This document shows, in pieces, positions 1 through 9,036 of a stretch of 64,000 bases of DNA. The first letter of the stretch is position 1, and every line of letters begins with the position of its first letter. The stretch spans positions 558,001 to 622,000 of the forward strand of contig NZ_WQLV01000002.1 of assembly GCF_009753675.1 (NCBI RefSeq). The letters run 5' to 3'. The notes under the pieces were generated by a model that saw nothing but the letters and a program-made list of their open reading frames with translations, did not search any database and was not told where the DNA came from. A program made the translations under genes and the position numbers. The DNA is from Parasedimentitalea huanghaiensis (GTDB lineage: Bacteria > Pseudomonadota > Alphaproteobacteria > Rhodobacterales > Rhodobacteraceae).

Positions 1-1110
1 GTGTCCCTGCCCTTCAAGTGCGCGCTGCATGACGGCCACATCCGAGCGGTACAACCCACCGACAGCCCCCCAGCGGGCCGAGAAATCACCGACGCCGTAT
101 TGGATGCGGTCCCCAACGTGGCCCACAAACAAAGCATACAGATCGCTTTTGTTATACTCTTTCAGAACATAGAAATTTGGCGTGACGATAAAGGCTGGAC
201 CGCTGCGTCCCGCTGGCATCAAAAGGTATCCCTCACCCTTCAACTCATGCTTGGGAAACGGTCGCCCTGACACACGTGTGATCCCCATCTTCTCCCATTT
301 GGCAATGGACTGCCCCTGATCCGGGCCTTCCAGCGTACAAGACACCGAGGACGGTACGGTGACCTCAAACCCCCAATCGCGGCCACTGACCCAGCCGTGG
401 CGGTCAAGGTAGGTTCCGATTGACGCAATTGTATCAGCTTCGGATCCCCAGATATCAGCGCGACCATCGCCATCGCCATCCGCGGCATATTCCAAGAAAT
501 TTGTCGGCATAAATTGCGGTTGTCCCAGTGCCCCAGCCCAGCTGCTTTTCATGGCGCTCTCGGGCGCATGACCCGCCTGCGCAATCATCAGCGCCGCCAC
601 CAGTTCCTTGGTGAAATAGTCCGCTCGCGTGCTCATAAAGCCTTTGGTGCCCAGAACTTGAAAAACATCGTGCGGAATTGAGACTCGCCCATAGCCACTT
701 TCACGTCCCCAAATCGCCAAAATGATCCGACCCGGCACACCTGTGTCCTGTTCAACCTTAGCCAACGCGGATGCGTGACGCTGCATCATCTGCCGTCCAA
801 CCGAAGTCGCGCCGTCGATTGAGCCTCGGTTGAAGTATTTACCCGGTGAGCCAAACTCCGCCTGACGCTGGCGTTTTGGTGTCTGCGGTTGGGTCCCCGG
901 GGGCACCAGATCCGGCAATTTCCAGTTTAACGTTACGCCTTTGAACGCATTATCGAACGTCCTGCGGGAAACACCCTTGGCCTTGGCTTGAGGCCAAACC
1001 GTCTGCTTCAGCCAGCCTTGGAATTGCCGTTCAACACTGGCGCGATCCTGCGCAAAAGCCGACCCAGAGAGAACAACCAGCGTGGCAAAAATGAAGATTG
1101 CGCGAAACAT
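1..1110 (-). CDS. Lytic murein transglycosylase, MltB/SLT_2 type (partial, C-terminus beyond window)
   Basis: The minus-strand reading frame is open from the ATG at 1110 to base 1, giving 370 residues; the last few tens of residues lie outside the window. A signal peptide (MFRAIFIFATLVVLSGSAFA, then QD) sends the product to the periplasm. The WGRESGYGRVS stretch holds the expected catalytic glutamate (about E137), and GQPQFMPTNF with a following DGDGRADIW segment is typical of SLT_2 enzymes, which cleave the MurNAc-GlcNAc bond to leave 1,6-anhydroMurNAc. A peptidoglycan-binding domain seems to begin near the left edge. An AGGAG lies about 11 bases upstream of the ATG. The gene is divergent from the DMT permease. 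Family assignment is firm; the exact MltB subtype is inferred. Confidence 0.9.
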   Translation of the reverse strand, partial: MFRAIFIFATLVVLSGSAFAQDRASVERQFQGWLKQTVWPQAKAKGVSRRTFDNAFKGVTLNWKLPDLVPPGTQPQTPKRQRQAEFGSPGKYFNRGSIDGATSVGRQMMQRHASALAKVEQDTGVPGRIILAIWGRESGYGRVSIPHDVFQVLGTKGFMSTRADYFTKELVAALMIAQAGHAPESAMKSSWAGALGQPQFMPTNFLEYAADGDGDGRADIWGSEADTIASIGTYLDRHGWVSGRDWGFEVTVPSSVSCTLEGPDQGQSIAKWEKMGITRVSGRPFPKHELKGEGYLLMPAGRSGPAFIVTPNFYVLKEYNKSDLYALFVGHVGDRIQYGVGDFSARWGAVGGLYRSDVAVMQRALEGQGH

Positions 1111-1302
1111 ATTAAATGGGCTCCTGATCGAACTGTCACCGGTATGTCCACTGTACGCTTATGTGTAACTGCAACACCAGTTCCGTTACTCAGGTATGAG
1201 CAGAACATAAATCATCGGTTGAAAAACACACATTCAATTCTCCCCCCCATTGCCCTGCCCCAAAGTTTACGCCACTGATCAACCAATCACTACGCGAGGC
1301 CG

Positions 1303-2268
1303 ATGATGAGCGCACAGGCAAAGGTCAATATCTGGGGCATTTTGGCTGCCCTTGGGGCGGGTGTCGCCTTTTCGATCATCGATACCATTTTCAAGTTTCT
1401 GTCCGGCGACTACCCGCTTTACGAAGTGGTATTGTTTCGATCGATCGTTGCGCTGGCAGTTTTACTGGCAGTGATCGTTCCATTGGAAGGTGGCTTTCAC
1501 CTGCTCCGCACCCATCAACCACGTCTGCATGTGTTGCGTTGCCTGGCGGTGCTATTTGCCAACCTGTGCTTTTTCACCGGTCTGGCGCTAATGCCGCTGG
1601 CGGAAGCCGTGGCCATTGCCTTTGCCACACCGTTGATTGTCACCACCCTGTCCGTCATCTTCCTGAAGGAACACGTTGGGCCGTGGCGCTGGGGGGCCGT
1701 AGCCGTTGGGTTCTTAGGTGTACTGGTGATTATCCGGCCCGGCAGTGACGCATTTCAGCCCATCGCAATACTGCCGTTTCTAGGGGCCTGTGGCTATGCC
1801 ACCCTGCATGTTCTGACCCGCCGCGCTGGGGGTTCTGAATCTGGTTCGACCCTGGCGTTCTATCCGATGTTGGGTTTTCTGGTTGTCAGCGCGCTTGTAG
1901 GGCTCACACTGGGCGATGGCCGGTTTTCTGACGGCAACAGCCCAGCGATTGATTTCATCCTGCGGGCTTGGGTCTGGCCCGCTCCACAAGATTGGCCTCT
2001 GTTCATCGGTGTTGGCATTGCGGGATCTTTCGGTGGTTACCTTGTGGGTCAAGCTTATCGGTTGTGCGAGGCTGGATTGGTCGCCCCGTTTGAATATATC
2101 GCCATGCCAATGGCCGTTTTGTGGGGGGTATTGGTCTTCAATGAATGGCCGGAAACGCCCGTTTGGATCGGCAGTGGTTTAATCATTGGGTCAGGCCTAG
2201 TTTCGGTTTGGCGCGAGACCCGCAACCATCGCCCTACAAGTCGCCCCAGACCCCGTTCCAACGGATAA
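1303..2268 (+). CDS. DMT superfamily permease (EamA family)
   Basis: A 321-residue hydrophobic protein with about ten predicted membrane segments and the two tandem EamA-type halves of the drug/metabolite transporter superfamily. Family hallmarks visible are an early FSIIDTIFKFLS segment, the ALMPLAEAVAIAFATPL helix and the second-half equivalent near EAGLVAPFEYIAMP. It probably exports a small metabolite across the inner membrane, but the substrate cannot be told from sequence. ATG codons at 1303 and 1306 are both possible. The HAD phosphatase starts 14 bases downstream on the same strand, so the genes 1303-3817 may form one transcription unit. Confidence 0.85.
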   Translation: MMSAQAKVNIWGILAALGAGVAFSIIDTIFKFLSGDYPLYEVVLFRSIVALAVLLAVIVPLEGGFHLLRTHQPRLHVLRCLAVLFANLCFFTGLALMPLAEAVAIAFATPLIVTTLSVIFLKEHVGPWRWGAVAVGFLGVLVIIRPGSDAFQPIAILPFLGACGYATLHVLTRRAGGSESGSTLAFYPMLGFLVVSALVGLTLGDGRFSDGNSPAIDFILRAWVWPAPQDWPLFIGVGIAGSFGGYLVGQAYRLCEAGLVAPFEYIAMPMAVLWGVLVFNEWPETPVWIGSGLIIGSGLVSVWRETRNHRPTSRPRPRSNG

Positions 2269-2282
2269 AGAGGACATCAATT

Positions 2283-2903
2283 ATGCCCATCCAAGCTATT
2301 GTATTTGATATCGGAAATGTTTTGCTGGAATGGCACCCTGAGCGATTTTATGACGCTCAGATCGGCCCTGAACGCCGTCGCGCCCTGTTTGCCGAAGTCG
2401 ACCTACACGGCATGAACCTGAACGTGGACCGCGGCCACGACTTTTATACCTCTGTCTACAGTCTGGCCGAGCAACACCCAAAATGGCAGGATGAAATCCG
2501 GCTGTGGCACGACAGTTGGCTCGCCATGGCAACACCTGAAATCCCACATTCCACCCGGTTACTGCGAGCCCTGAAGTCCAACGGTCACCCGGTGTTTGCA
2601 CTCAGCAACTTTGGTGTTGGGACTTTTGAACTGGCCTGCAAGGCCTATCCGGTCCTGACTGAATTCGACCGCAGCTATGTCTCGGGCTATATGCAGGTGA
2701 TCAAACCCGACACAGAAATTTATGCCCAACTGGAATCTGATTGCGGCATCCCCGCTGCTCATTTGCTGTTTGCCGATGACAGGCCAGAAAATATCGAATC
2801 CGCGTCTGATCGCGGCTGGCAGACACATCTTTTCACCTCACCAGAGGGTTGGGCCGAACGGCTTGTCTCTGAGGGGTTGCTAACCAAGGAACAAGCCACA
2901 TGA
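2283..2903 (+). CDS. HAD family hydrolase (phosphatase, haloacid-dehalogenase IA type)
   Basis: A 206-residue HAD-fold protein. Motif I is VFDIGNVLLEW (nucleophile D9; the usual second Asp is replaced by Gly, as in the YihX-like subgroup), motif II is the Ser of FALSNFG, motif III the Lys of VIKPDTEIY and motif IV the FADDRPENI acid pair. The family removes phosphate or halide from small molecules; the substrate is unknown. A longer reading frame extends upstream into the permease gene, but the ATG at 2283 is preceded by AGAGGA at a good distance and begins at the conserved motif, so it is preferred. It overlaps the next gene by four bases (ATGA), which suggests translational coupling. Confidence 0.88.
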   Translation: MPIQAIVFDIGNVLLEWHPERFYDAQIGPERRRALFAEVDLHGMNLNVDRGHDFYTSVYSLAEQHPKWQDEIRLWHDSWLAMATPEIPHSTRLLRALKSNGHPVFALSNFGVGTFELACKAYPVLTEFDRSYVSGYMQVIKPDTEIYAQLESDCGIPAAHLLFADDRPENIESASDRGWQTHLFTSPEGWAERLVSEGLLTKEQAT

Positions 2904-3817
2904 ACATCCCCATCATTTCTTTCGACGAAGGCAATGCCCTGCTGGAATGGGTTGAGTTCACCGAGGCACTGGCCAAAGGACACAGCCTGCCCAAAGCAGA
3001 AATTGGGGACACGTTTTTATACCGCAAGCCTGACACGCTCCTGACCCGTTCGGCCTGGATTGATGGTATGGGACTGGCCGTTAAAACCGCCAATATTTTC
3101 CCCGGCAACCCCAAGGCTGGTAAACCGATGATCAACGGGTCGGTCAGTTTGTATTCTGACAGTGACGGTTCACTCGAGGCATTGGTCGATTTCCATCTGG
3201 TCACCAAATGGAAGACCGCCGGTGACAGCCTGCTGGGGGCGCTGCGATTGGCGAACCCCAATGCCGCAGAAATTTTGATCGTCGGGGCGGGAACCGTTGG
3301 CGGATCTCTGATTGACGCGTTTGCCGCTGGCTTTCCTCAGGCACAAATTCGTGTCTGGAACCGGACCTCCCCCAAAGCAAGTGACCTGGCAGCCAGCCGG
3401 CCCGGCACCCTGACGGCCCCTGATTTGGAATCCGCAGTACGGGCTGCTGATATCATTGTCACTGCTACCATGTCGTCATCTCCGGTTATCAATGGCGACT
3501 GGCTCAGGCCTGGCCAGCACCTGAACATGATCGGCGCCTACCGCCCTGACATGCGCGAAGCAGACGACGTCGCCCTGACCCGTGCGCAGATCTATACCGA
3601 CAGTTTTGACACCACTCTGGACCATATAGGTGAATTCATGATCCCTCTGGCCGCGGGCGTGATCAAACGAGAGGATGTGCTGGCCGATTTTTACCAGCTG
3701 GATCGCTTCCCAGCCTACGATCCGTCCCAGATTACCCTGTTCAAGAATGGCGGCGGTGCACATCTTGACCTGATGACAAGCCATCATGTTTTACAAAAAT
3801 GGAAGGTCAAAGCGTAA
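2900..3817 (+). CDS. Ornithine cyclodeaminase / mu-crystallin family protein
   Basis: A 305-residue protein of the ornithine cyclodeaminase/alanine dehydrogenase family. The Rossmann NAD(P)-binding motif reads VGAGTVGGS, the substrate-side segment contains GMGLAVKTANIFPGNP, and ADIIVTATMSSSPVINGDWLRPG is the usual helix around the adenine-binding edge. Members deaminate cyclising amino acids or reduce imines of them; sequence alone does not decide between ornithine cyclodeaminase, ketimine reductase and alanine dehydrogenase. It starts inside the stop of the HAD gene (ATGA overlap), so the two are probably made together, although I see no obvious shared pathway. Confidence 0.85.
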   Translation: MNIPIISFDEGNALLEWVEFTEALAKGHSLPKAEIGDTFLYRKPDTLLTRSAWIDGMGLAVKTANIFPGNPKAGKPMINGSVSLYSDSDGSLEALVDFHLVTKWKTAGDSLLGALRLANPNAAEILIVGAGTVGGSLIDAFAAGFPQAQIRVWNRTSPKASDLAASRPGTLTAPDLESAVRAADIIVTATMSSSPVINGDWLRPGQHLNMIGAYRPDMREADDVALTRAQIYTDSFDTTLDHIGEFMIPLAAGVIKREDVLADFYQLDRFPAYDPSQITLFKNGGGAHLDLMTSHHVLQKWKVKA

Positions 3818-3933
3818 TCTGGGAACAGCGACCAATTACGCGACACCTGATCCGTTTCTTCATCTAGCCACAAATATCCCGGGGTCCGGGGTTGGCCCCG
3901 GCCTGACGTGAAAAATTAATCAATCCAACGCAA

Positions 3934-5181
3934 TCAGGCAGCCGCTGCCGCAACCTCTTGTTTTGGGTTTTCCCGGATCGGCAAATGCACGATCGCACTG
4001 AATGCACCAATACCCACGCCAATCCACCAAACCATAGTATAATCGCCGTAGATGTCATACATCCGGCCACCCAACCATACACCCAGAAAACTGCCCAACT
4101 GGTGGCTAAAGAACACGATACCATACAACGTTCCCATGTAACGCAGCCCATAGAGATGCGCGACCAACCCTGACGTCAGCGGCACAGTCGCCAACCACAT
4201 CGACCCCATTGCAACCGAAAATATGATCACCGACATTGGCGTGATTGGCATCATGATGAAAACAGCCGCTGCAATCGTCCGGCCAGCGTAAATCCCAGCC
4301 AACAGATATTTCTTGGAATAACGTTTACCAGCCCAACCCGCCAACAATGTGCCACCAACATTGGCCGCACCAATCAGCGAGATAGCAATCGCGCCCAGCG
4401 AAGAGGTTGTTGTGATACCCAGACTGTGAAGCGCGCCTCCGGGCAGGATTGGGCCGCACATTTCGGTGATAAAGGCTGGAAAATGCGCGGTGACAAAGGC
4501 CAGTTGATAGCCGCAGCTGAAAAAACCCAGAAAAATCATCGTATACGAGGGGTCCTTAAAAGCCTTGAGCAGAATTGCCCCCATGCTTTCTTCCAGTTCA
4601 ACCTTTGACGCCACTGCCGGTGCCCTCATCAGGGGTAAGGTCAGGATCAACGCCAAAATCACCCCGGCGAAAACCAGAAATACCTGCTGCCAACTGATAA
4701 ACCCCAGCAGCCATTCCGCGGTTGGCGCACCAAAAATCTGCCCTGCCGAGCCTGCAGCGGTGACGATTGCCAACGACATTGAACGGTTATCGTCAGAACT
4801 GGCCCGTCCCACCACTGCCAAAATCACGCCAAAGCCCGTACCGGCAATGCCAAATCCAACCAGCCATTCATAGCTTTGCATTTCAAAGGCTGTCGTCGCC
4901 CCGGCACTCAACACCAAGCCAGCGGCATAGATCAGTGCACCCAATACGATAGCTTTCCGGTCACCAATCTTCTCAGCAACAGCGCCAAACAGCGGTTGGC
5001 CAATGCCCCAAGCCAAGTTTTGGATCGCAATTGCCAGCGAAAATTCACTGCGCGCCCAGTTGAATTCTTCGGCGATTGGAATCTGGAACACCCCAAATGA
5101 CGCACGCACAGCAAAGCTGACCATGATAATCACGCAGCCGACAATCAAAACCGGTGTAAATAGAGGGGCCTGCCGCTGCAT
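3934..5181 (-). CDS. MFS transporter
   Basis: A 415-residue major facilitator with about twelve membrane segments. It starts MQRQAPLFTPVLIVGCVIIMV and carries the family's loop 2-3 signature as GAVAEKIGDRKAIV. The IPIAEEFNWARSEFSLAIAI segment after helix 1 is characteristic of the monocarboxylate/oxalate-formate-like MFS branch in Proteobacteria, so a small organic acid is the likeliest cargo, by inference. The gene faces away from zapE, with about 160 bases of shared upstream DNA, and converges with the ornithine-cyclodeaminase gene at its 3' side. Confidence 0.85.
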   Translation of the reverse strand: MQRQAPLFTPVLIVGCVIIMVSFAVRASFGVFQIPIAEEFNWARSEFSLAIAIQNLAWGIGQPLFGAVAEKIGDRKAIVLGALIYAAGLVLSAGATTAFEMQSYEWLVGFGIAGTGFGVILAVVGRASSDDNRSMSLAIVTAAGSAGQIFGAPTAEWLLGFISWQQVFLVFAGVILALILTLPLMRAPAVASKVELEESMGAILLKAFKDPSYTMIFLGFFSCGYQLAFVTAHFPAFITEMCGPILPGGALHSLGITTTSSLGAIAISLIGAANVGGTLLAGWAGKRYSKKYLLAGIYAGRTIAAAVFIMMPITPMSVIIFSVAMGSMWLATVPLTSGLVAHLYGLRYMGTLYGIVFFSHQLGSFLGVWLGGRMYDIYGDYTMVWWIGVGIGAFSAIVHLPIRENPKQEVAAAAA

Positions 5182-5339
5182 TGGATTCTCCTGTTAAGCG
5201 TCCGGCGACCCTATCGAAGCCAGCCCGTCTACTCAAATCAGGTTTTTTGCGGTCATGTATTAGAATAACTGATGTGACAGGGGTGGTGGATAAAGTCTCA
5301 GTGCTTTTCAAGGTTTCCGAGGCGCGCTATGGCTGGCTG

Positions 5340-6407
5340 ATGACAAATTTGACCACGCTCTATACCGATAAGATTGCCAAGGGTGAATTGCGCCCGGATC
5401 CCGCGCAAGAGGCTGTGCTGCCACAATTCGACCGGATCAGTGACGGGCTACAGGCGGAACCGATCAAACGCGGGTTGTTCCGCCGTGCGACACCGCCCCC
5501 TCCTCCTAAAGGGCTATATCTGTGGGGTGGCGTAGGTCGCGGCAAGTCGATGCTGATGGATCTGTTTGTCGATAGTCTGGGCGACATTCCGGTGCGGCGG
5601 GTGCATTTCCATGCCTTCATGCAAGAAATTCATGCCGCTATGCACGAGGCGCGCCAAAACGGGGTCGAGGATGCCTTGGCTCCAGTTGCGGCTGACGTAG
5701 TCGCCAGCGTCCGAGTGCTGGCCTTTGACGAAATGCAGATCAGCGACATCACTGATGCAATGATTGTTGGGCGACTGTTCGAGGCACTGTTTGCCGCGGG
5801 TGTGGTTGTTGTCACCACATCAAACAGAGTACCGGATGATTTGTACAAAGACGGATTGAACCGCCAATTGTTCCTTCCGTTTATCGCATTGATCAAAGAA
5901 AAGATGGAACCCTGGGAAATGGTCAGCCCGACCGATTACAGGCAGGACCGGTTGCAGGGGTCGCAGGTCTATTTCACCCCTACCGGACCTGACGCCAGCA
6001 CCGCAATCCAGGCAATATGGCAGGATTTGAGCGGTGGAACCGCGGACCCGCTCGTACTAAAAGTGAAAGGCCGCGATCTGGTACTCCCTGCGTTTCGCAA
6101 CGGCGTAGCAAAGGCAACATTTTATGACCTCTGCGGCAAGATGCTTGGCCCTGGCGACTACCTGGCCATCGCGGCTGAGGTGAAGGTGTTGATTTTGGAA
6201 GACATTCCCAACCTTTCGCGCAGCAATTTCAACGAGGCCAAGCGCTTTGTCACCCTGATTGATGCACTGTACGAGGCAGAGGTGCGACTGATCTGCTCAG
6301 CCGCCTCTGCGCCAGAAATGCTGTATGTCGAAGGCGAAGGTACATTTGAATTTGAACGCACCGCCAGCCGATTGCGTGAAATGCAGGGCGAAGACTGGGG
6401 GACGTAG
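5340..6407 (+). CDS. zapE: Cell division protein ZapE (AFG1-like ATPase)
   Basis: The product from the ATG at 5340 is 355 residues, close to the family's usual length. The Walker A loop is GVGRGKS within LYLWGGVGRGKSML, followed by RVHFHAFMQEIH and the Walker B stretch VLAFDEMQISDITDA, all typical of AFG1/ZapE P-loop ATPases. In E. coli ZapE binds FtsZ and affects the Z-ring; a chaperone or protein-quality role is proposed for mitochondrial AFG1. The frame stays open upstream to 5181, but residues before MTNLTTLYTDKI do not resemble the family. The ribosome-binding site is weak, so an in-frame GTG about 20 codons upstream cannot be excluded. Confidence 0.9.
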   Translation: MTNLTTLYTDKIAKGELRPDPAQEAVLPQFDRISDGLQAEPIKRGLFRRATPPPPPKGLYLWGGVGRGKSMLMDLFVDSLGDIPVRRVHFHAFMQEIHAAMHEARQNGVEDALAPVAADVVASVRVLAFDEMQISDITDAMIVGRLFEALFAAGVVVVTTSNRVPDDLYKDGLNRQLFLPFIALIKEKMEPWEMVSPTDYRQDRLQGSQVYFTPTGPDASTAIQAIWQDLSGGTADPLVLKVKGRDLVLPAFRNGVAKATFYDLCGKMLGPGDYLAIAAEVKVLILEDIPNLSRSNFNEAKRFVTLIDALYEAEVRLICSAASAPEMLYVEGEGTFEFERTASRLREMQGEDWGT

Positions 6408-6636
6408 ATCCGCTACACCTCTTTGCGTTTTTCGATCGCTTTGCTCTCTGACTTAAGGAAACCGGTTGTAGAGCCCATTTTTTCCTCAACGATGTCCAAA
6501 CTTGCTAGAGCGGTCACGATTTTTGGCGTGATGTTGGAACTACCAAAGGAAATGGTTTGTTTGTGAGGCGTCTCACATTCTTGGACTAGGTTGGCGGCAT
6601 TCCTCGGACTTTTGATCAATCACCGCATCAACAAGG

Positions 6637-7911
6637 TCAGCCATTTTCACGCAAGATTGCGCCTGCCAAATACAGCGAGCCACAAATCAGTACTCGGGCT
6701 TGTGGGTCATTGGCGATGATGGTGGACAGCGCTGTGGCAGCGTGTTCAGCCGTTGTCGTTGTCAGCCCAACCTTCACGGCAGCTGCGGCTGTGTCTTCTG
6801 CGGACAATGTGTTGACTTCATCCGGGATCGTGATCGCTGTGAGGCTGTCAGCATGGTCAGCAAGCGGACGCATATAGCCGGTCACGTCCTTGGTGTTCAG
6901 CATACCGCAGATCAAATGTGTTGGACGCTTGGGCAGATTGGCCAGCACCTCTGCCAACGCCAGACCAGCGGCGGCGTTATGGCCTCCATCAAGCCAAAGC
7001 TCGGCCTGTGGCGCTGACTCGACAAGTGGTCCGGATTTTAACCGCTGCATACGGGCGGGCCAATTGGCATCTGTCATTGCGGCCTCACAGGCCACCTCAT
7101 CTGCGCCTAGGTGACGTAAGGCTGCCAGGGCTGCCCCGGCGTTTTGAACCTGATGGGTCCCAAGCAACGCAGGTAGCGGCAGATCCAGCAATCCGTTTTC
7201 ATCTTGGAAGACCAGACGTCCGTGTTCTTCGTATACGTGCCAGTGTTGACCATGGGCAATCAATGGCGCGCCGAGACGGGATGCCGTGGCTTCAATGACA
7301 TCCATGACTTCTTCGGGTTGCGGGCCAACCACACAGGGCACTCCGCGCTTGATAATGCCGGCCTTTTCAGTGGCAATCTTGGCCAGCGTATCCCCCAGGA
7401 ACTGTTCATGATCGATCGAGATCGGAGTGATAACGGTCAACTCGGGTTTGTCGATGACATTGGTGGCATCCAATCGTCCGCCCAGCCCCACTTCGAGCAG
7501 GGTATAATCCGCTGGAGTTCGGGTGAAGGCCAACAGCCCTGCAACCGTTGTGATCTCAAAATAGGTGATGGTTTCACCACCGTTCTTCTCATAACACTCA
7601 TCTAACATTTCGGTCAGGTGCTCTTCGCTGATCAGCTCACCTGCCAAACGGATACGCTCGTGAAACCGTGCAAGATGCGGCGAGGTATAGGCGTGAACTG
7701 ATTTACCGGCCCCCTCTAGCCCGGCGCGGATCATCGCCTGAGTTGAGCCCTTGCCATTGGTACCTGCCAGATGAATGACGGGAGGAAGCTTCTCCTGAGG
7801 ATTATCCAATGCCTCTAGCAACCGCCAAACTCGACCCAGTGTAAGATCCATCAGCTTTGGATGCAGTGCCATCATACGTGTCAGGATGGTATCGGAAGAA
7901 GTATGAGACAT
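6637..7911 (-). CDS. folC: Bifunctional dihydrofolate synthase / folylpolyglutamate synthase
   Basis: A 424-residue Mur-ligase-family protein. The P-loop HLAGTNGKGS lies at about residues 47-56, followed by YTSPHLARFHERIRL and the TYFEITT and LLEVGLGGRLDATN segments typical of FolC; the C-terminal Mur-ligase domain includes WLDGGHNAAAG. The enzyme adds L-glutamate to dihydropteroate and then to folates in an ATP-dependent reaction in the cytoplasm. It lies about 106 bases downstream of accD on the same strand, the arrangement known in many bacteria, but an intrinsic terminator between them (7945-7973) suggests that at least part of accD transcription stops first. Confidence 0.95.
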   Translation of the reverse strand: MSHTSSDTILTRMMALHPKLMDLTLGRVWRLLEALDNPQEKLPPVIHLAGTNGKGSTQAMIRAGLEGAGKSVHAYTSPHLARFHERIRLAGELISEEHLTEMLDECYEKNGGETITYFEITTVAGLLAFTRTPADYTLLEVGLGGRLDATNVIDKPELTVITPISIDHEQFLGDTLAKIATEKAGIIKRGVPCVVGPQPEEVMDVIEATASRLGAPLIAHGQHWHVYEEHGRLVFQDENGLLDLPLPALLGTHQVQNAGAALAALRHLGADEVACEAAMTDANWPARMQRLKSGPLVESAPQAELWLDGGHNAAAGLALAEVLANLPKRPTHLICGMLNTKDVTGYMRPLADHADSLTAITIPDEVNTLSAEDTAAAAVKVGLTTTTAEHAATALSTIIANDPQARVLICGSLYLAGAILRENG

Positions 7912-7944
7912 CGGAGTCTATTCCCTGAGGCAGGTCACTTAAGT

Positions 7945-7973
7945 AAAAACCGCCCGCCGTTTCGGGCAGGCGG
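7945..7973 (-). terminator. Intrinsic terminator after accD
   Basis: Read on the minus strand, bases 7973 to 7950 form a nine-base-pair GC-rich stem with one G-U pair and a six-base loop, followed at once by five T residues (7949-7945). It lies 45 bases past the accD stop and before folC, so it should end or attenuate accD transcription. Confidence 0.8.
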
Positions 7974-8017
7974 CAATTGCAGGTGCGATGTCCTGCAGAT
8001 AGTGCAGATTAATCTGC

Positions 8018-8974
8018 TTAGGTCGCGTCAGCTTTGTCTTCAGCGGCGTCCTGCACATCATTTTCGGCATCCGCAATCGCGTCGTCCAACTGTTCCGGGG
8101 CCGGAAGGTCGCCAACAACCTGCGGCGATTGCCCCATCAACATGCGAATGATCGTCACCAGTTCCTTGCGCATTTCGGTGCGTTTGGTCACCCGATCCAA
8201 GATACCATGATCCAACAGATATTCGGCGCGCTGGAACCCTTCGGGCAGCTTTTCACGGATGGTCTGTTCAATTACACGTGCCCCGGCGAAACCAATCAAA
8301 GCATTGGGTTCGGCAATATGGACATCGCCCAGCATTGCATAAGACGCCGTTACACCACCGGTTGTCGGATGTGTCAGCACCACGATATACGGCAAGCCCG
8401 CCTGCTTCAGCATCTGCACCGCAATGGTGGTGCGCGGCATTTGCATCAGGCCCAGAATGCCTTCCTGCATCCGCGCTCCGCCTGCAGCAGAGAACAGAAC
8501 TAAGGGGCGTTTGAGTTCCACCGCGCGTTCGGCAGCAGCAAGAATGGCGTTTCCGACGTACATGCTCATGGATCCACCCATGAACGAGAAGTCCTGGGCT
8601 GCAGCAACAATTGGGGTGCGACCAATTTCACCTTCAACCACCAGCATGGCTTCTTTTTCGCCGGTTTTCTTCTGTGCCGCTTTCATCCGGTCTGGATAGC
8701 GTTTCTGGTCGCGGAACTTTAGCGGATCTGCCACCGGCTCGGGCACATCAATTTCAACAAAAATGCCGCCATCAAACAACGCATCAAAACGCGCGCGCGG
8801 AGTGATCGCCATGTGATGATCACAGTTGGTGCAGACATTCAAATTGTCGCTCAGCTCTCGGTGAAACAACATGGTGCCGCACTCAGAGCATTTCTGCCAC
8901 AAGTTTTCGGGGACTTCACGGCGCGAGAAGATCGAATTGATCCGCGGCCGGACGTAATTGGTAATCCAGTTCAT
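8018..8974 (-). CDS. accD: Acetyl-CoA carboxylase carboxyltransferase subunit beta
   Basis: A 318-residue AccD. The N-terminal zinc ribbon is clear (C29-x2-C32 and C48-x2-C51 in KCSECG and VCTNCDHH), followed by the crotonase-fold carboxyltransferase core with SAAGGARMQEG, TTGGVTASYAMLGD and the oxyanion segment IGFAGARVIEQTIREKLPEGFQ. With AccA it transfers the carboxyl group from biotin-BCCP to acetyl-CoA, forming malonyl-CoA for fatty-acid synthesis. The acidic, alanine-rich tail of about 25 residues is a common variable extension. The next gene downstream on the same strand is folC. Confidence 0.97.
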   Translation of the reverse strand: MNWITNYVRPRINSIFSRREVPENLWQKCSECGTMLFHRELSDNLNVCTNCDHHMAITPRARFDALFDGGIFVEIDVPEPVADPLKFRDQKRYPDRMKAAQKKTGEKEAMLVVEGEIGRTPIVAAAQDFSFMGGSMSMYVGNAILAAAERAVELKRPLVLFSAAGGARMQEGILGLMQMPRTTIAVQMLKQAGLPYIVVLTHPTTGGVTASYAMLGDVHIAEPNALIGFAGARVIEQTIREKLPEGFQRAEYLLDHGILDRVTKRTEMRKELVTIIRMLMGQSPQVVGDLPAPEQLDDAIADAENDVQDAAEDKADAT

Positions 8975-9036
8975 GATCCAGGCCTCTGCTGGGACGATTT
9001 GTGCACTCAGATAAGGCCCCTTGACGGTAAATGCAA

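Noticed and set aside
1111-1302. Possible ECF-type motif TGTCAC near 1134
   Set aside because: The matching CGTC at 16 bases is missing, so it does not resemble the ECF41 promoter at 63698-63724.
6413-6619. 68-codon minus-strand frame between zapE and folC
   Set aside because: No recognisable feature or ribosome-binding site; composition looks non-coding. The gap of 229 bases holds nothing else I can support.
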